64,000 nt of DNA from NCBI RefSeq assembly GCF_003323735.1, contig NZ_QOIM01000042.1, positions 372,001-436,000 on the forward strand, read 5' to 3'. Origin of the DNA: Streptomyces reniochalinae. Lineage in GTDB: Bacteria > Actinomycetota > Actinomycetes > Streptomycetales > Streptomycetaceae. The position numbers were made by a program, and so were the translations under genes. This document shows positions 19,199 to 29,779 of the stretch, piece by piece. Under the pieces are notes generated by a model. That model searched no databases. It was not told the DNA's origin and was given only the letters and a program-made list of their open reading frames with translations. Each line of letters begins with the position of its first letter. Within the stretch, counting starts at the first letter, position 1.

Positions 19199-20443
19199 GT
19201 GCCTGAGTCCTCGGAGCGGGGCGGTGTCGGCCAGGACGGGTCGCGATCCCCCGCGGATGCGCACATATCGAACGGGATGGAGCGCGGCCCGGCCGCAGCC
19301 GTCCCCGTCTCGCACGCCGCCCCCGAACCGGCAGCGATCACCATGGAGGTCGCCCCCGTGCAGACCCGGACCCTGAACGCGGCGCCTGCCGCCGCCCCGG
19401 CAACGCCCCTCGCCCCGCCCACCGTTCCCCTCGTCGCGCCGCCCCAGCCGGTGCCCGGGACCGCCCCCGTCCAGGACGCCGCGCCCGGGGCCGGTCCCGA
19501 GCCGGCCGCCCGCCGGGAGCCGGCCACCACCGGACCCTCGGCGGACCTCTTCCGCCAGTACCTGCGCGAGATCGGCCGCATACCCCTGCTGACGGCGGCA
19601 GAGGAGGTGGAGCTGGCCCGCCGGGTGGAGGCGGGGCTGTTCGCCGAGGAGAAGCTCGGCAACACCCCCGAACTGGAGGGCGCGCTCGCCCTCGATCTCG
19701 ACCGTCTCGTGGTGCTCGGCAGGGTGGCCAAGCGCCGCCTGATAGAGGCGAACCTGAGGCTGGTCGTCTCCGTCGCCAAGCGCTACATCGGGCGGGGGCT
19801 GACGATGCTCGACCTCGTCCAGGAGGGCAACCTCGGTCTGATCCGCGCGGTGGAGAAGTTCGACTACGCGCGCGGCTACAAGTTCTCGACGTACGCGACC
19901 TGGTGGATCCGCCAGGCCATGTCCCGCGCCCTGGCCGACCAGGCCCGGACGATCCGCGTCCCGGTGCACGTCGTCGAGCTGATCAACCGGGTGGTGCGGG
20001 TCCAGCGCCGGCTGCTCCAGGAGCGCGGTTACGAGCCGGCGCCCGAGGAGGTCGCGGCCCAGCTCGGGCTGACGCCGGAGCGGGTGAGCGAGGTGCTGCG
20101 GCTCGCTCAGGAGCCGGTCTCCCTGCACGCTCCCGTGGGGGAGGAGGACGACGTCAACCTCGGCGACCTGATCGAGGACGGTGACGCGGCCTCACCCGTG
20201 GAGTCGGCCGCCTTCCTGCTGCTGCGCGAGCACCTGGAGGCCGTGCTCTCCACCCTCCAGGAGCGCGAACGCCGGGTCGTCCAGCTGCGGTACGGGCTGA
20301 TCGACGGCCGGCCCCGCACGCTGGAGGAGATCGGCAATCTCTTCGGCGTCACGCGGGAGCGCATCCGGCAGATCGAGTCGAAGACCCTCACCAAGTTGCG
20401 GGAGCACGCCTTCGCCGACCAGTTGCGGGGTTACCTGGATTGA
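19199..20443 (+). CDS. hrdA: principal-like (group 2) RNA polymerase sigma factor, HrdA type
   Basis: 414-residue sigma-70 factor. The first 115 residues are a Pro/Ala-rich disordered leader in place of region 1.1. Region 1.2 begins [38 protein letters not shown]. Region 2 contains [38 protein letters not shown] and [17 protein letters not shown]. Region 4 has [27 protein letters not shown]. It is too short and too divergent at its front to be the essential HrdB. The position after dnaG and before an ABC exporter pair suggests HrdA, but HrdC or HrdD types cannot be excluded. The start is uncertain: ATGs at residues 27 and 49 are alternatives. Confidence 0.82.
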   Translation: MPESSERGGVGQDGSRSPADAHISNGMERGPAAAVPVSHAAPEPAAITMEVAPVQTRTLNAAPAAAPATPLAPPTVPLVAPPQPVPGTAPVQDAAPGAGPEPAARREPATTGPSADLFRQYLREIGRIPLLTAAEEVELARRVEAGLFAEEKLGNTPELEGALALDLDRLVVLGRVAKRRLIEANLRLVVSVAKRYIGRGLTMLDLVQEGNLGLIRAVEKFDYARGYKFSTYATWWIRQAMSRALADQARTIRVPVHVVELINRVVRVQRRLLQERGYEPAPEEVAAQLGLTPERVSEVLRLAQEPVSLHAPVGEEDDVNLGDLIEDGDAASPVESAAFLLLREHLEAVLSTLQERERRVVQLRYGLIDGRPRTLEEIGNLFGVTRERIRQIESKTLTKLREHAFADQLRGYLD

Positions 20444-20601
20444 GGGGTCTGCATGGTCCGGGGAGGGCGGGGAAGGTGAGGGACCGAGGGGGTTGAGGAG
20501 GTCTCGGCGGAGGCACCCTTGTCAGCGTGTTCGATTCCTCTCCATAATCACGGCATTCGCTTGGCATGCGCCCGTCACGCGGGTGTCGTGTGTGCGAGTA
20601 A

Positions 20602-21435
<834 letters not shown>

Positions 21436-21477
21436 TCCCGCTCCGGCTGGGCGGCTGAATCCGCCTCGCACGCCTTC

Positions 21478-21516
21478 GGCCGTGGCCCGCCGGTGAGGAC
21501 ACCGCGGGTCACGGCC
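21478..21516. terminator. stem-loop between protease and convergent ABC operon
   Basis: A 13-bp stem with one G-T pair joins 21478-21490 to 21504-21516. The 13-base loop can itself fold (GGTG with CACC). It lies between two convergent transcripts and can serve both. Confidence 0.65.
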
Positions 21517-21556
21517 GGTGCGGCGCCCGGCCTGGCTGTCGGCCGGTTCCGGGCTG

Positions 21557-23476
21557 CTAGTCCACCTCGGCCACGGCCTCCGCGAACTGGGACTGGTAGA
21601 GCCTCGCGTACGCGCCGTCCGCGGCCAGCAGGGCCGCGTGGTCGCCCTGTTCCACGATCGAGCCGTTCTCCATCACCAGGATGACGTCTGCGTCCCTGAT
21701 GGTGGAGAGGCGGTGGGCGATCACGAAGCTGGTGCGCTCGGAGGCGAGCCGCTCCATCGCGCGCTGGATCAGCACCTCGGTGCGGGTGTCGACGGAGCTG
21801 GTCGCCTCGTCCAGCACCAGGATGACCGGGTCGGAGAGGAAGGCGCGGGCGATGGTGATGAGCTGCTTCTCGCCGGCGCTCACCGTCGCGCCCTCGTCGT
21901 CGAGCACCGTGTCGTAGCCGTCCGGCAGCGTACGGATGAAGCGGTCGGCGTGCGCGGCACGCGCGGCCTCCTCCACCTGCTCGCGCGTCGCCCCCTGGGC
22001 GCCGTAGGCGATGTTCTCCGCGATGGTGCCGCCGAACAGCCAGGTGTCCTGGAGGACCATGCCGATGCCGGCGCGCAGTTCCTCACGGGACATCGCCGCG
22101 ATGTCGGTGCCGTCCAGCAGGATGCGGCCCGAGCGGACCTCGTAGAACCGCAGCAGCAGGTTGACCAGCGTCGTCTTGCCCGCGCCCGTGGGGCCGACGA
22201 TCGCCACCGTCTGACCGGGCTCCACCGCCAGGGACAGGTCCTCGATCAGCGGCGTGTCCTCGGTGTAGCGGAACGAGACGCGCCGCAGCTCCACCTGGCC
22301 CCGCAGCCGTTCGGGACGCTGGACGTGGGCCTCGTCCGGTTCGGCGGACTGCTCCTCGGCGTCGAGGAGTTCGAAGACCCGCTCGGCCGAGGCCACCCCC
22401 GACTGGATGAGGTTCGCCATGGAGGCGACCTGGTTGAGCGGCTGGCTGAACTGCCGCGAGTACTGCACGAACGCCTGCACGTCACCGATCGACAGCGCGC
22501 CGGACGCCACCCGCAGCCCGCCGACGACCGCCACCAGCACGTAGTTGAGGTTGCCCACGAACATCATCGCCGGCTGCATGATGCCGCTGATGAACTGCGC
22601 CATGAACCCGGCCTTGTACAGCTGCTCGTTCTGCTCGGCGAAGACGGTGGCCGACTCCCGCTGCCGCCCGTACACCTTCACCAGCGAGTGGCCCGTGTAC
22701 ATCTCCTCGATGTGCGCGTTCAGCGCGCCCGTGGACTTCCACTGGTCGACGAACTGCGGCTGCGCGCGCTTGCCCACCCGCGTGGCGACCAGCGCCGAGA
22801 GCGGCACGGTCACCAGCGCGACCAGCGCCAGCAGCGGCGAGATCCAGAACATCACGCCGAGCACACCGATGATCGTCAACAGCGAGTTGACGATCTGGCC
22901 CATCGTCTGCTGGAGCGTCTGCCCCAGGTTGTCGATGTCGTTGGTGACCCGGGAGAGCACCTCGCCGCGTGACTGCTTGTCCAGGTAGGACAGCGGCAGC
23001 CGGGACAGCTTCGCCTCGACCTGCTCACGCAACCTGAAGACCGTGCGGCTGATGGCCCGCACCGAGATCCGCGTGCCCCACAGCATCAGCAGCCCGGCGG
23101 CCACGTACACGGCGACCGCCGCCAGCAGCACGCCGCCCACGGCAGAGAAGTCGACGCCGTGCCCCGGGCGGAAGTCCATGCCCGAGAGCATGTCGGCGGC
23201 CCCGCCGTCCCCGCGTTCCCGCAGCCCGTCGAGCGCCTGCTCCTTGGTGAGCCCCTCGGGCAGCCTGCCGCCGATGAAGCCGCCGAAGACCAGGTCGGTG
23301 GCGTGCCCGAGGATCTTCGGACCGATCACGTTCAGGCCGACACTGGCGACGACGAGAGCCAGCATCAGCAACAGCCTGCCGCGCTCGGGGCGGAACTGGC
23401 CGAGCAGCCGTTTGCCCGACCCCTTGAAGTCCATCGACCGCTGCGGCGGCGCTCCACCCGTTCCCGCACCACTCAT
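21557..23476 (-). CDS. ABC exporter half-transporter, catalytically complete subunit
   Basis: 639-residue type IV ABC exporter. Six membrane helices occupy residues 25 to about 330, with a coupling-helix region LPLSYLDKQSRGEVLSRVTNDID. The nucleotide-binding domain has Walker A GPTGAGKTT, the signature VSAGEKQ (degenerate, normally LSGGQ), Walker B VILVLDEATSSVD with the catalytic Glu, and the switch His in IAHRLST. Its ATG shares one base with the stop of the upstream partner (TGATG). Together they form a TM287/288-like heterodimer in which this subunit supplies the catalytic Glu and His. The substrate is unknown; multidrug or lipid export is typical. Expression is coupled to the partner. 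Confidence 0.92.
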   Translation of the reverse strand: MSGAGTGGAPPQRSMDFKGSGKRLLGQFRPERGRLLLMLALVVASVGLNVIGPKILGHATDLVFGGFIGGRLPEGLTKEQALDGLRERGDGGAADMLSGMDFRPGHGVDFSAVGGVLLAAVAVYVAAGLLMLWGTRISVRAISRTVFRLREQVEAKLSRLPLSYLDKQSRGEVLSRVTNDIDNLGQTLQQTMGQIVNSLLTIIGVLGVMFWISPLLALVALVTVPLSALVATRVGKRAQPQFVDQWKSTGALNAHIEEMYTGHSLVKVYGRQRESATVFAEQNEQLYKAGFMAQFISGIMQPAMMFVGNLNYVLVAVVGGLRVASGALSIGDVQAFVQYSRQFSQPLNQVASMANLIQSGVASAERVFELLDAEEQSAEPDEAHVQRPERLRGQVELRRVSFRYTEDTPLIEDLSLAVEPGQTVAIVGPTGAGKTTLVNLLLRFYEVRSGRILLDGTDIAAMSREELRAGIGMVLQDTWLFGGTIAENIAYGAQGATREQVEEAARAAHADRFIRTLPDGYDTVLDDEGATVSAGEKQLITIARAFLSDPVILVLDEATSSVDTRTEVLIQRAMERLASERTSFVIAHRLSTIRDADVILVMENGSIVEQGDHAALLAADGAYARLYQSQFAEAVAEVD

Positions 23477-25209
23477 CAGGCGGCCTCGCTCTCGGTCAGC
23501 TGGGACAGCACGATCTCCCGGTAGGTCTCGTTGCTCTCCATCAGTTCGTCGTGCCGTCCCATGCCCACCACGTGTCCCTCGTCCAGGACGAGGATGCGGT
23601 CGGCGTCCCGGATGGTCGCCACCCGCTGGGCGACGATCACCACCGTCGCCTCGGCGGTCTCCCTCTCCAGCGCGGACCGCAGCGCCGCGTCGGTGGCGTA
23701 GTCCAGCGCCGAGAAGGAGTCGTCGAACAGGTAGATCTCGGGGCGGTGCACCAGTACCCGCGCGATCGCCAGCCGCTGCCGCTGCCCGCCGGAGACGTTG
23801 CTGCCGCCCTGCGCGATCTCCGCGTCCAGACCGCCCTCCATCCGCTCGACGAAGTCCCTGGCCTGCGCGACCTCGAGCGCGTGCCACAGCTCCTCGTCAC
23901 TGGCGTCAGGGCGGCCGTAGCGCAGGTTGGAGGCGACCGTGCCGGAGAACAGGTACGGACGCTGCGGCACGAGCCCGACGGTCGAGGCCAGCAGGTCGGG
24001 GTCGAGGGTGCGCACGTCCTCTCCGTCGACGAGGACCTGGCCCTCCGTGGCGTCGAACAGCCGCGGGATCAGACCCAGCAGGGACGACTTGCCGCTGCCC
24101 GTCGAGCCGATCACGGCCGTCACCTCGCCGGGGCGCGCCACCAGATCGACGCCCTCAAGCACGGGGGCCTCGGCGCCGGGGAAACCGAACCCGGCGCCGC
24201 GCAGCTCCAGATGGCCGTGGCGGCGCAGCCGGCGGACGGGCGCCGACGGCGGCACGACGCTGGAGTCGGTGTCGAGCACCTCCTGGATGCGCTCGGCGCA
24301 CACCTCGGCGCGCGGCACCATCATGAACATGAAGGTGGCCATCATCACCGACATCACGATCTGCATCAGGTAGGAGAGGAACGCGGTCAGCGCGCCGATC
24401 TCCATGGCCCCGTCGTCGATGCGGTGGGCGCCGAACCAGACCACGACGACGCTGGAGAGGTTCACGACCGTCATCACGACGGGGAACATCAGCGCCATCA
24501 GCTGCCCGGTCCGCACCTGTAGGTCGGTCAGGTCCGTGTTCGCCCCGTGGAAGCGGCGCCGCTCGAAGTCGTCCTTGACGAAGGCGCGGATGACGCGGAC
24601 CCCGGATATCTGCTCGCGCAGGATCCGGTTCACCTGGTCGAGACGCTCCTGCATGGTGCGGAACAGCGGCCGCATCCGGCGCACGATCAGCGTGACGGCG
24701 ATGCCGAGCACGGGGACCACGCCCAGCAGCACCGAGGAGAGCGGCACGTCCTGGCCGAGCGCCATGAAGATACCGCCGAAACACATGATCGGCGCGGTGA
24801 CCACCAGCGTGAACGCCATCAGCGTCACCATCTGCACCTGAAGCACGTCGTTGGTGGTGCGGGTGATCAGCGACGGGGCGCCGAAGTGACCGACCTCACG
24901 GGCCGAGAAGGACTGCACCCGGTCGAAGACGCCCGCGCGGATGTCCCGGCCGAGCGCCGCGGCGGTGCGCGCCCCGAGGTAGACGGCACCGATGTTGCAG
25001 ACGACCTGCACCACCGAGACCGCCAGCATCAGGCCGCCGTGCCGCAGGATGTAGCCGGTGTCGCCGAGGACGACACCGTTGTCGATGACGTCCGCGTTGA
25101 GCGTGGGCAGGTAGAGCGTGGCGCTCGTCTGTATGAGCTGGAGCAGGACGAGGAGCGCGATCGGCCGCTGATAGCGGCGCAACCGGGCGCTCAGTAGGCG
25201 GATCAGCAC
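23476..25209 (-). CDS. ABC exporter half-transporter, degenerate-site subunit
   Basis: 577-residue partner of the next gene. Six helices are followed by a nucleotide-binding domain with Walker A GSTGSGKSS, a canonical signature VSGGQRQRLAIARVL, but Walker B IYLFDDSFSALD, where Asp replaces the catalytic Glu. The switch region is VIVAQRVATI, where Gln replaces His. These two losses make its own ATP site non-hydrolytic, while its good signature completes the partner's active site. I chose the GTG at 25209 with GAGGAC upstream. The preceding open frame (to 25329) lacks family similarity. The promoter lies in the 207-bp gap to the kinase gene. Confidence 0.92.
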   Translation of the reverse strand: MLIRLLSARLRRYQRPIALLVLLQLIQTSATLYLPTLNADVIDNGVVLGDTGYILRHGGLMLAVSVVQVVCNIGAVYLGARTAAALGRDIRAGVFDRVQSFSAREVGHFGAPSLITRTTNDVLQVQMVTLMAFTLVVTAPIMCFGGIFMALGQDVPLSSVLLGVVPVLGIAVTLIVRRMRPLFRTMQERLDQVNRILREQISGVRVIRAFVKDDFERRRFHGANTDLTDLQVRTGQLMALMFPVVMTVVNLSSVVVVWFGAHRIDDGAMEIGALTAFLSYLMQIVMSVMMATFMFMMVPRAEVCAERIQEVLDTDSSVVPPSAPVRRLRRHGHLELRGAGFGFPGAEAPVLEGVDLVARPGEVTAVIGSTGSGKSSLLGLIPRLFDATEGQVLVDGEDVRTLDPDLLASTVGLVPQRPYLFSGTVASNLRYGRPDASDEELWHALEVAQARDFVERMEGGLDAEIAQGGSNVSGGQRQRLAIARVLVHRPEIYLFDDSFSALDYATDAALRSALERETAEATVVIVAQRVATIRDADRILVLDEGHVVGMGRHDELMESNETYREIVLSQLTESEAA

Positions 25210-25368
25210 ACGGATGTCCTCGTGGTCAGTGAGGGAGGGAAGCAGAAGTGGAAGAGCGTAACTGCGTGCGGCACGCGGCCGCCTCTCCTTTTGAGTTTTT
25301 CCACCGCAACCTGGGCCAAGTCCTGGCAAAGGGAGGGGACTACGGGCGGGGCCGCGCCGGACCCAGGT

Positions 25369-25403
25369 GTCCCGTCGCGGCGGGCTGTCCGCCGCGACGG
25401 GAC
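25369..25403 (-). terminator. perfect 15-bp stem-loop after the sugar-kinase gene
   Basis: GTCCCGTCGCGGCGG (25369-25383) pairs exactly with 25389-25403 around GCTGT, just past the kinase stop. It separates the kinase transcript from the ABC genes on the same strand. Confidence 0.75.
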
Positions 25404-25416
25404 CGCCGCTTGCGGA

Positions 25417-26823
25417 CTACACCGGCAGTGCGCCCGGATACATCTCCTCGCGCACCGTGACGTACTGCTGCCGCACGGCCTGTCCGACGGCGCGCTCGTC
25501 ACCCGCCTCGAACACCTGGCAGGCCGCGGCGGGCCACTGTGGAGGGTAACCCGAACCGGACAGCGCCCAGGCGGCCTGCCGCGCCGCACCGATCGCGGCG
25601 TAGTCGGCCGGCTCGGCCACCACCACCTGGGCGTCCAGCAGCGCGGGCGCCGCCGTCCGCACGGCCGGCAGGTTCGCGGCCTGCCCCAGCAGGAAGACCC
25701 GGCGCACCGAGACTCCGCGGCTGCGCAGCACCTCCAGCGCGTCGGCCAGCCCGCACAGCATGCCCTCGACGGCGGCCCGCGCCAGGAACTCGGGCTTCAT
25801 GCTCTCGCGCCGCAGCCCGTGCAGCGAGCCCGCCGTGTGCGGCAGCTGCGGAGTGCGCTCACCCTCCAGATACGGCAGCAGCACCAGCCCCGAGGCGCCG
25901 GGCGTCGACTCCGAAGCCAGCTCGGACAGGCCCTCCAGATCGGTGTTCAGCATCCCGGCGGCGCCCCGCAGTACCCGGGTGGCGTTCAGCGTGCGCACCA
26001 CGGGCAGGTACATGCCGGTCGCGTCCGCGTACGAGGTGATGGTGCCGGTCGGATCGGCCGGCGCCTCGTGGTGGACGGCGCAGACCGAGCCCGTGGCGCC
26101 CAGCGAGATCACCGCGTCGCCCAGCCCCAGGCCCAGCCCGAAGGCGGCGGCCATCGTCTGCCCCGTACCCGCGGAGATCAGCAGTCCCTCGGGCGTGTGC
26201 CCGGCCGGCTGGGAGGGGCTGACGACCTCGGGGAGCCTGGCCGGACGGCCCAGCGCCAGTTCCACCAGGTCGGGCCTGTAGGACTCGGTCGCAGCCGACC
26301 AGTAGCCGGTGCCCGAGGCGTCGCCCCGGTCGGTCACCCGGCGCTCCGGACGGCCCAGCAGCTGCCAGACCAGCCAGTCGTGCGGCTGCATCACCTCGGC
26401 CACCCGACGGGCGGCCTCCTCCTGCTCGCGCGCCAGCCAGCGCAGCTTGGAGACCGGGTGGGAGGCCTGCGGGACCGTGCCGACGGCCTGCGCCCACGCC
26501 TCGCGGCCGCCCAGCGCGTCCACCAGGTCGGCGGCCGCGGTCTGCACCCGCTGGTCGTTGCCGAGCAGTGCGGGCCCGACCGGGGCGCCCGTCTCGTCGA
26601 GCGCGACGAGGCCCTGCTGCTGCCCTGAGACGCCGATGGCCTGCACGTCGGCGAGCTGCCCGCCGCCCGCCGCCTCACCGAGTGAGAGCAGCCAGGACTG
26701 CGGATCGTCGCGCTCCCCAGGGTGTGCGGCGTGGCCGTGCCGTACGACCGCGCCCGTCTCCGCGTCGCAGACGACGATGCTTGTGTACTCGGCTGAGCTG
26801 TCCAGTCCGGCGACTATCCCCAT
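25417..26823 (-). CDS. xylB: FGGY-family carbohydrate kinase, xylulokinase-like
   Basis: 468-residue sugar kinase. The actin-like fold starts [24 protein letters not shown] (phosphate-1 loop). [17 protein letters not shown] and the base motif [16 protein letters not shown] include the probable catalytic Asp. The second domain shows [13 protein letters not shown] and [26 protein letters not shown], the adenosine region. The length and motif spelling favour D-xylulose 5-kinase, but no xylose isomerase or sugar transporter is adjacent, so the substrate is uncertain. CATCAT lies 7 bases before the ATG. It is divergent from the MalY-type gene across 253 bp. Confidence 0.8.
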   Translation of the reverse strand: MGIVAGLDSSAEYTSIVVCDAETGAVVRHGHAAHPGERDDPQSWLLSLGEAAGGGQLADVQAIGVSGQQQGLVALDETGAPVGPALLGNDQRVQTAAADLVDALGGREAWAQAVGTVPQASHPVSKLRWLAREQEEAARRVAEVMQPHDWLVWQLLGRPERRVTDRGDASGTGYWSAATESYRPDLVELALGRPARLPEVVSPSQPAGHTPEGLLISAGTGQTMAAAFGLGLGLGDAVISLGATGSVCAVHHEAPADPTGTITSYADATGMYLPVVRTLNATRVLRGAAGMLNTDLEGLSELASESTPGASGLVLLPYLEGERTPQLPHTAGSLHGLRRESMKPEFLARAAVEGMLCGLADALEVLRSRGVSVRRVFLLGQAANLPAVRTAAPALLDAQVVVAEPADYAAIGAARQAAWALSGSGYPPQWPAAACQVFEAGDERAVGQAVRQQYVTVREEMYPGALPV

Positions 26824-27040
26824 GGCCGGAATGATGCCTCATAGGTACCCGTACCGGACCCGGCCCCCCGCACCCGTGACCCACGCCTCATCCCGCCCGT
26901 CAGCTCGCGCCTGCCTGCCCCGCACGCGTGCACCGTCGCGGATCGTGTCCGGTCGTCCTAGCGTGAGAGCGGTCACCGCCGTGCGTCGTGCACCCCCTCC
27001 GCACCGGGAGACGCCCGGAAGCCGCACCGCGGATGCGATG

Positions 27041-27063
27041 GCCGTTGCCGTTGCCGTTGCCGT
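27041..27063. repeat. GCCGTT hexamer repeat immediately upstream of the MalY-type gene
   Basis: Three perfect GCCGTT units plus a partial fourth lie directly before the ribosome-binding site GAAGGGA (27064-27070). Changes in copy number would alter the distance from promoter to ribosome-binding site, not the spacing to the start codon. Confidence 0.65.
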
Positions 27064-27076
27064 GAAGGGAGCCCCT

Positions 27077-28234
27077 GTGACCCGCGTGACCGAGCCCGAT
27101 CCGCTGCGGCGCCTGACCCTCGACCAACTGCGCCGCCGCACCAGCATGAAATGGCGCACCTACGCACCCGACGTGCTGCCCCTGTGGGTGGCCGAGATGG
27201 ACGTGCCGCTGGCGGAACCGGTCGCCGAGGCGATCACCGAGGCGGTGCGGCTGGGCGACACCGGCTATCCGGCCGGCACGGTCTACGCACAGGCGCTCGC
27301 CGACTTCACCCGGCGCCGCTGGGGCTGGGAGGTGCCGCCGGAGCACACGGCCCTCGTCCCCGACGTGATGCTCGGCGTCGTCGAGGTGCTCAAGCTGATC
27401 ACCGGGCCGGGGGACGCCGTGGTGGTCAACTCCCCCGTCTACACGCCCTTCTACCAGTTCGTGACGCATCTGGGCCGCCGGGTGGTCGAGGCCCCGCTGG
27501 ACGAGGCGGGACGGCTGGATCCGGCCGTCCTGGAGACCGCCTTCGCCCGGGCCGTCGAGGGCGGCCGCCGGGCCGCCTACCTGCTGTGCAGTCCGCACAA
27601 CCCCACCGGCACCGTGCACACGGCCGGTGAACTCACCGACGTGGCCGCTCGCGCGCGGGCACACGGCGTACGGGTGGTCGCCGACGAGATCCACGCGCCG
27701 GTGGTGCTGCCGGGCGCACACCACGTGCCCTACCTCTCGGTGCCCGGTGGCGAGCGCGCGTTCAGCCTGATGTCCGCCTCCAAGGCGTGGAACCTGGCCG
27801 GGCTCAAGGCCGCGCTCGCCCTCGCGGGGAGCGAGGCCGCCGACGATCTGGCCCGCATGCCCGAAGAGGTCGGCCACGGCCCCAGCCACCTGGGGGTCCT
27901 CGCCCATGCCGCGGCGCTGCGGCACGCCACCGGCTGGCTCGACGGCCTGCTGGAGGGGCTCGACCACAACCGGCGGCTGCTCGCCGGGCTCCTGGAACGC
28001 CACCTGCCCGGCGTCGGCTACCGCCCGGCCGAGGGCACCTTCTTGGCGTGGCTCGACTGCCGCGCCCTGGGCCTGGGCGACGATCCCGCCGCCGTCTTCC
28101 TGAAGCGCGGGCGGGTGGCCCTCAACTCCGGCCCCGCCTTCGGCACCGGGGGAGCCGGGCACGTGCGGCTCAATCTGGCCACCTCGCCAAAGATCCTCGA
28201 CGAGGCCGTGCGCCGGATGGCGTCGGCGGTGTGA
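27077..28234 (+). CDS. PLP-dependent aminotransferase/C-S lyase, MalY/PatB family
   Basis: 385-residue fold-type I PLP enzyme. The N-terminus has [32 protein letters not shown], characteristic of MalY/PatB cystathionine beta-lyases. [16 protein letters not shown], then [14 protein letters not shown] (Asp that binds the pyridine nitrogen) and [15 protein letters not shown] with the Schiff-base Lys near 236 follow. The C-terminal Arg that binds the substrate carboxylate lies in [10 protein letters not shown]. Activity is probably beta-elimination from cystathionine or cysteine conjugates; a true aminotransferase is possible. The GTG at 27077 has GAAGGGA upstream. A strong terminator lies between it and the convergent secreted-protein gene. 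Confidence 0.88.
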   Translation: MTRVTEPDPLRRLTLDQLRRRTSMKWRTYAPDVLPLWVAEMDVPLAEPVAEAITEAVRLGDTGYPAGTVYAQALADFTRRRWGWEVPPEHTALVPDVMLGVVEVLKLITGPGDAVVVNSPVYTPFYQFVTHLGRRVVEAPLDEAGRLDPAVLETAFARAVEGGRRAAYLLCSPHNPTGTVHTAGELTDVAARARAHGVRVVADEIHAPVVLPGAHHVPYLSVPGGERAFSLMSASKAWNLAGLKAALALAGSEAADDLARMPEEVGHGPSHLGVLAHAAALRHATGWLDGLLEGLDHNRRLLAGLLERHLPGVGYRPAEGTFLAWLDCRALGLGDDPAAVFLKRGRVALNSGPAFGTGGAGHVRLNLATSPKILDEAVRRMASAV

Positions 28235-28279
28235 GCGCCGCGGCACGGGCTCCGCGGCACAGGCTCCGCGGTACGCGGC

Positions 28280-28312
28280 GGACCCGTGACCGGTCTGTAC
28301 GGTCACGGGTCC
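28280..28312. terminator. bidirectional 12-bp stem-loop
   Basis: GGACCCGTGACC (28280-28291) pairs with GGTCACGGGTCC (28301-28312) around 9 bases, between the convergent MalY-type and secreted-protein genes. A direct repeat GGCTCCGCGG lies just before it. Confidence 0.75.
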
Positions 28313-28345
28313 GGGGTCCTGCGGGGTGGTGCGGACGCGGTCGCG

Positions 28346-28879
28346 TCAGCAGCGCTTCGAGGAGTACGCGAAGTTCTGCTTGCTGTCGCCGGGGGCGCGC
28401 ACGACGCCGCGGGCCGCCGTGCAGTGGCGCACCGTGTCCGCGGGGTACGACCAGAAGGACGATGCCTTGGTGTGGTTCCAGCTGCGCAGACCCACCAGCT
28501 TGTGCGTCTTGAAGTCGTACACGGCGATGTTGGTCGACCAGTACGGGTGCTTCTGCCGGAAGCTCTTCCACACGTACAGGTAGCCGTAGTTGCGGTTGCA
28601 GCGCGGCGAGTAGAACTGCTTCACCGACGCGATGACGTGGCCCTTGCGCTTGACGTAGCCGGTGGAGCCGATCTGGTAGGCGTCGGCGCACACGCGCGCC
28701 TGCTGGGCCGAGCCCTCGGAGGCGTCGGACTCGGGGGCGGCGTTCATGGCCGTCGCCCCGCGGTCGCCGCCAGGAGCGGGAGCCGGACCGGAACCGGCCT
28801 GGGCGGCACCGGCGGGCAGCAGGGCCAGCGCGCAGGCCGCGGCTACGAGGGCGCCCTTGACGGGCGGAAGGGTACGCAT
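28346..28879 (-). CDS. secreted cysteine-containing protein of unknown function, paralogue 1
   Basis: 177 residues with a Sec signal peptide (MRTLPPVKGALVAAACALALLPAGAAQAG). The mature part holds four cysteines (VCADAYQIG, SPRCNRNYGYLYVW, RHCTAARG and the C-terminal KRC) that could form two disulfides. The core VIASVKQFYSPRCNRNYGYLYVWKSF faintly recalls DUF2690 secreted proteins (a YSxxC...W pattern), but I cannot assign a function. The neighbouring gene is a paralogue with the same cysteine and aromatic pattern, so this is a tandem duplication. The ribosome-binding site GAGGAGGAG is strong. The terminator at 28280-28312 closes it. Confidence 0.85.
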   Translation of the reverse strand: MRTLPPVKGALVAAACALALLPAGAAQAGSGPAPAPGGDRGATAMNAAPESDASEGSAQQARVCADAYQIGSTGYVKRKGHVIASVKQFYSPRCNRNYGYLYVWKSFRQKHPYWSTNIAVYDFKTHKLVGLRSWNHTKASSFWSYPADTVRHCTAARGVVRAPGDSKQNFAYSSKRC

Positions 28880-28993
28880 GGGGTCTCCTCCTCGGGGAGA
28901 GCGTGAGCTTCCGGACAAAAAGGCCGGATCGGGCATCACAGTAAGATCCCACGGCGTCCACGGCCGGGATTCGCGCGTCACGGCGGGTCGTGC

Positions 28994-29034
28994 GACCGGG
29001 GCCCGGCCCGCCAACGCGGTGCCGGACCCCGGTC
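28994..29034 (-). terminator. stem-loop between the two secreted paralogues
   Basis: GACCGGGG plus CCGGC (28994-29007) pairs with GCCGG plus CCCCGGTC (29021-29034), with one C-A mismatch, 25 bases beyond the stop of paralogue 2. The paralogues are therefore probably transcribed separately. Confidence 0.65.
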
Positions 29035-29058
29035 ATTGGCCCCCGGTCGTCCCCGTGC

Positions 29059-29589
29059 TCAGCAGCGCTTCTGCGAGAACGCCTGGTAGGCCTGCGGCGA
29101 GCCCGCCGGGCGCAGCGAGCCCACGGCGGACGTGCATGCCTCGACCGTGTTCGCCCCCTCGGACCAGAACTCCTGCTGCTTGGTGGCCTTCCACGTCTTG
29201 GCGGCGTGCACCGAGTCGTCGTCGTAGCTGTAGACGCCCAGGGTCACGTCGTAGGGCGCGGCGGTCTCGCGGAAGCTCTCCCACACCCACAGGTACGCGT
29301 AGTTCTCGTGGCACTTCTTCGAGTAGAACTGTTTGACGGAGGCAAGTGTTTCCGAGCCGCGCTTGATCAGCGCGCGCTCGCCGATCTGCACCGCGTCGTC
29401 GCAGACGCCCGAGGCCTTGGCCAGCTTGCTCGCCGGGTTCCCCTCAGGGGAGGGGGCCGAGGTGCGGGTCAGCTTCTGCGAAGGGCCGGTGGCCGGGCCG
29501 CTGCCCGCGTACGCCGCGCCGGCGGGCAGCAGCACCAGTGCCGTGGTGGCGGCGACCAGTGCGCCCTTGGAGAAACGAGTGGAACGCAT
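29059..29589 (-). CDS. secreted cysteine-containing protein of unknown function, paralogue 2
   Basis: 176 residues with a signal peptide (MRSTRFSKGALVAATTALVLLPAGAAYAGSG) almost identical in layout to its neighbour. The mature region aligns by eye: GVCDDAVQIG, TLASVKQFYSKKCHENYAYLWVWESF, WSEGANTVEACTSAVGSL and a C-terminal QKRC. All four cysteines and the YLWVW aromatic cluster are conserved, while surface residues differ, so both copies look functional. It is exported and probably disulfide-bonded; the role is unknown. The ribosome-binding site is GAGGGGG before the ATG at 29589. Confidence 0.85.
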   Translation of the reverse strand: MRSTRFSKGALVAATTALVLLPAGAAYAGSGPATGPSQKLTRTSAPSPEGNPASKLAKASGVCDDAVQIGERALIKRGSETLASVKQFYSKKCHENYAYLWVWESFRETAAPYDVTLGVYSYDDDSVHAAKTWKATKQQEFWSEGANTVEACTSAVGSLRPAGSPQAYQAFSQKRC

Positions 29590-29727
29590 AGCGACTTTTC
29601 CCCCTCTTTCCTGAACAACGGTCGGATACGAGACATTCGAGGCATGTGGTCGATGCCCCGGATACCCAGTAAGACACGTTGGCCCCGCCCGGGGTTGTAC
29701 GCCTCCTGCGGAGCGCACCAGGCGAGT

Positions 29728-29740
29728 TGACGTCACGTCA
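29728..29740. promoter_or_regulatory. 13-bp palindrome upstream of secreted paralogue 2
   Basis: TGACGTCACGTCA is palindromic around a single central C. It lies about 140 bp upstream of the paralogue 2 start, in the 190-bp gap after the ClpN gene. It is a candidate operator; no regulator can be named. Confidence 0.35.
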
Positions 29741-29779
29741 GCCACATCGGCCCCGTCCGCCCCCCTGCCCCCGGCGGCC

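Noticed and set aside
16337-20128. 1263-codon open frame on the minus strand
   Set aside because: It runs antisense through poxB, dnaG and the sigma gene, has no family-like motifs, and has a composition typical of reverse-strand noise.
19199-20443. Calling the sigma factor HrdB
   Set aside because: It is too short and lacks the long N-terminal region 1.1 of HrdB; the gene context suggests HrdA instead.
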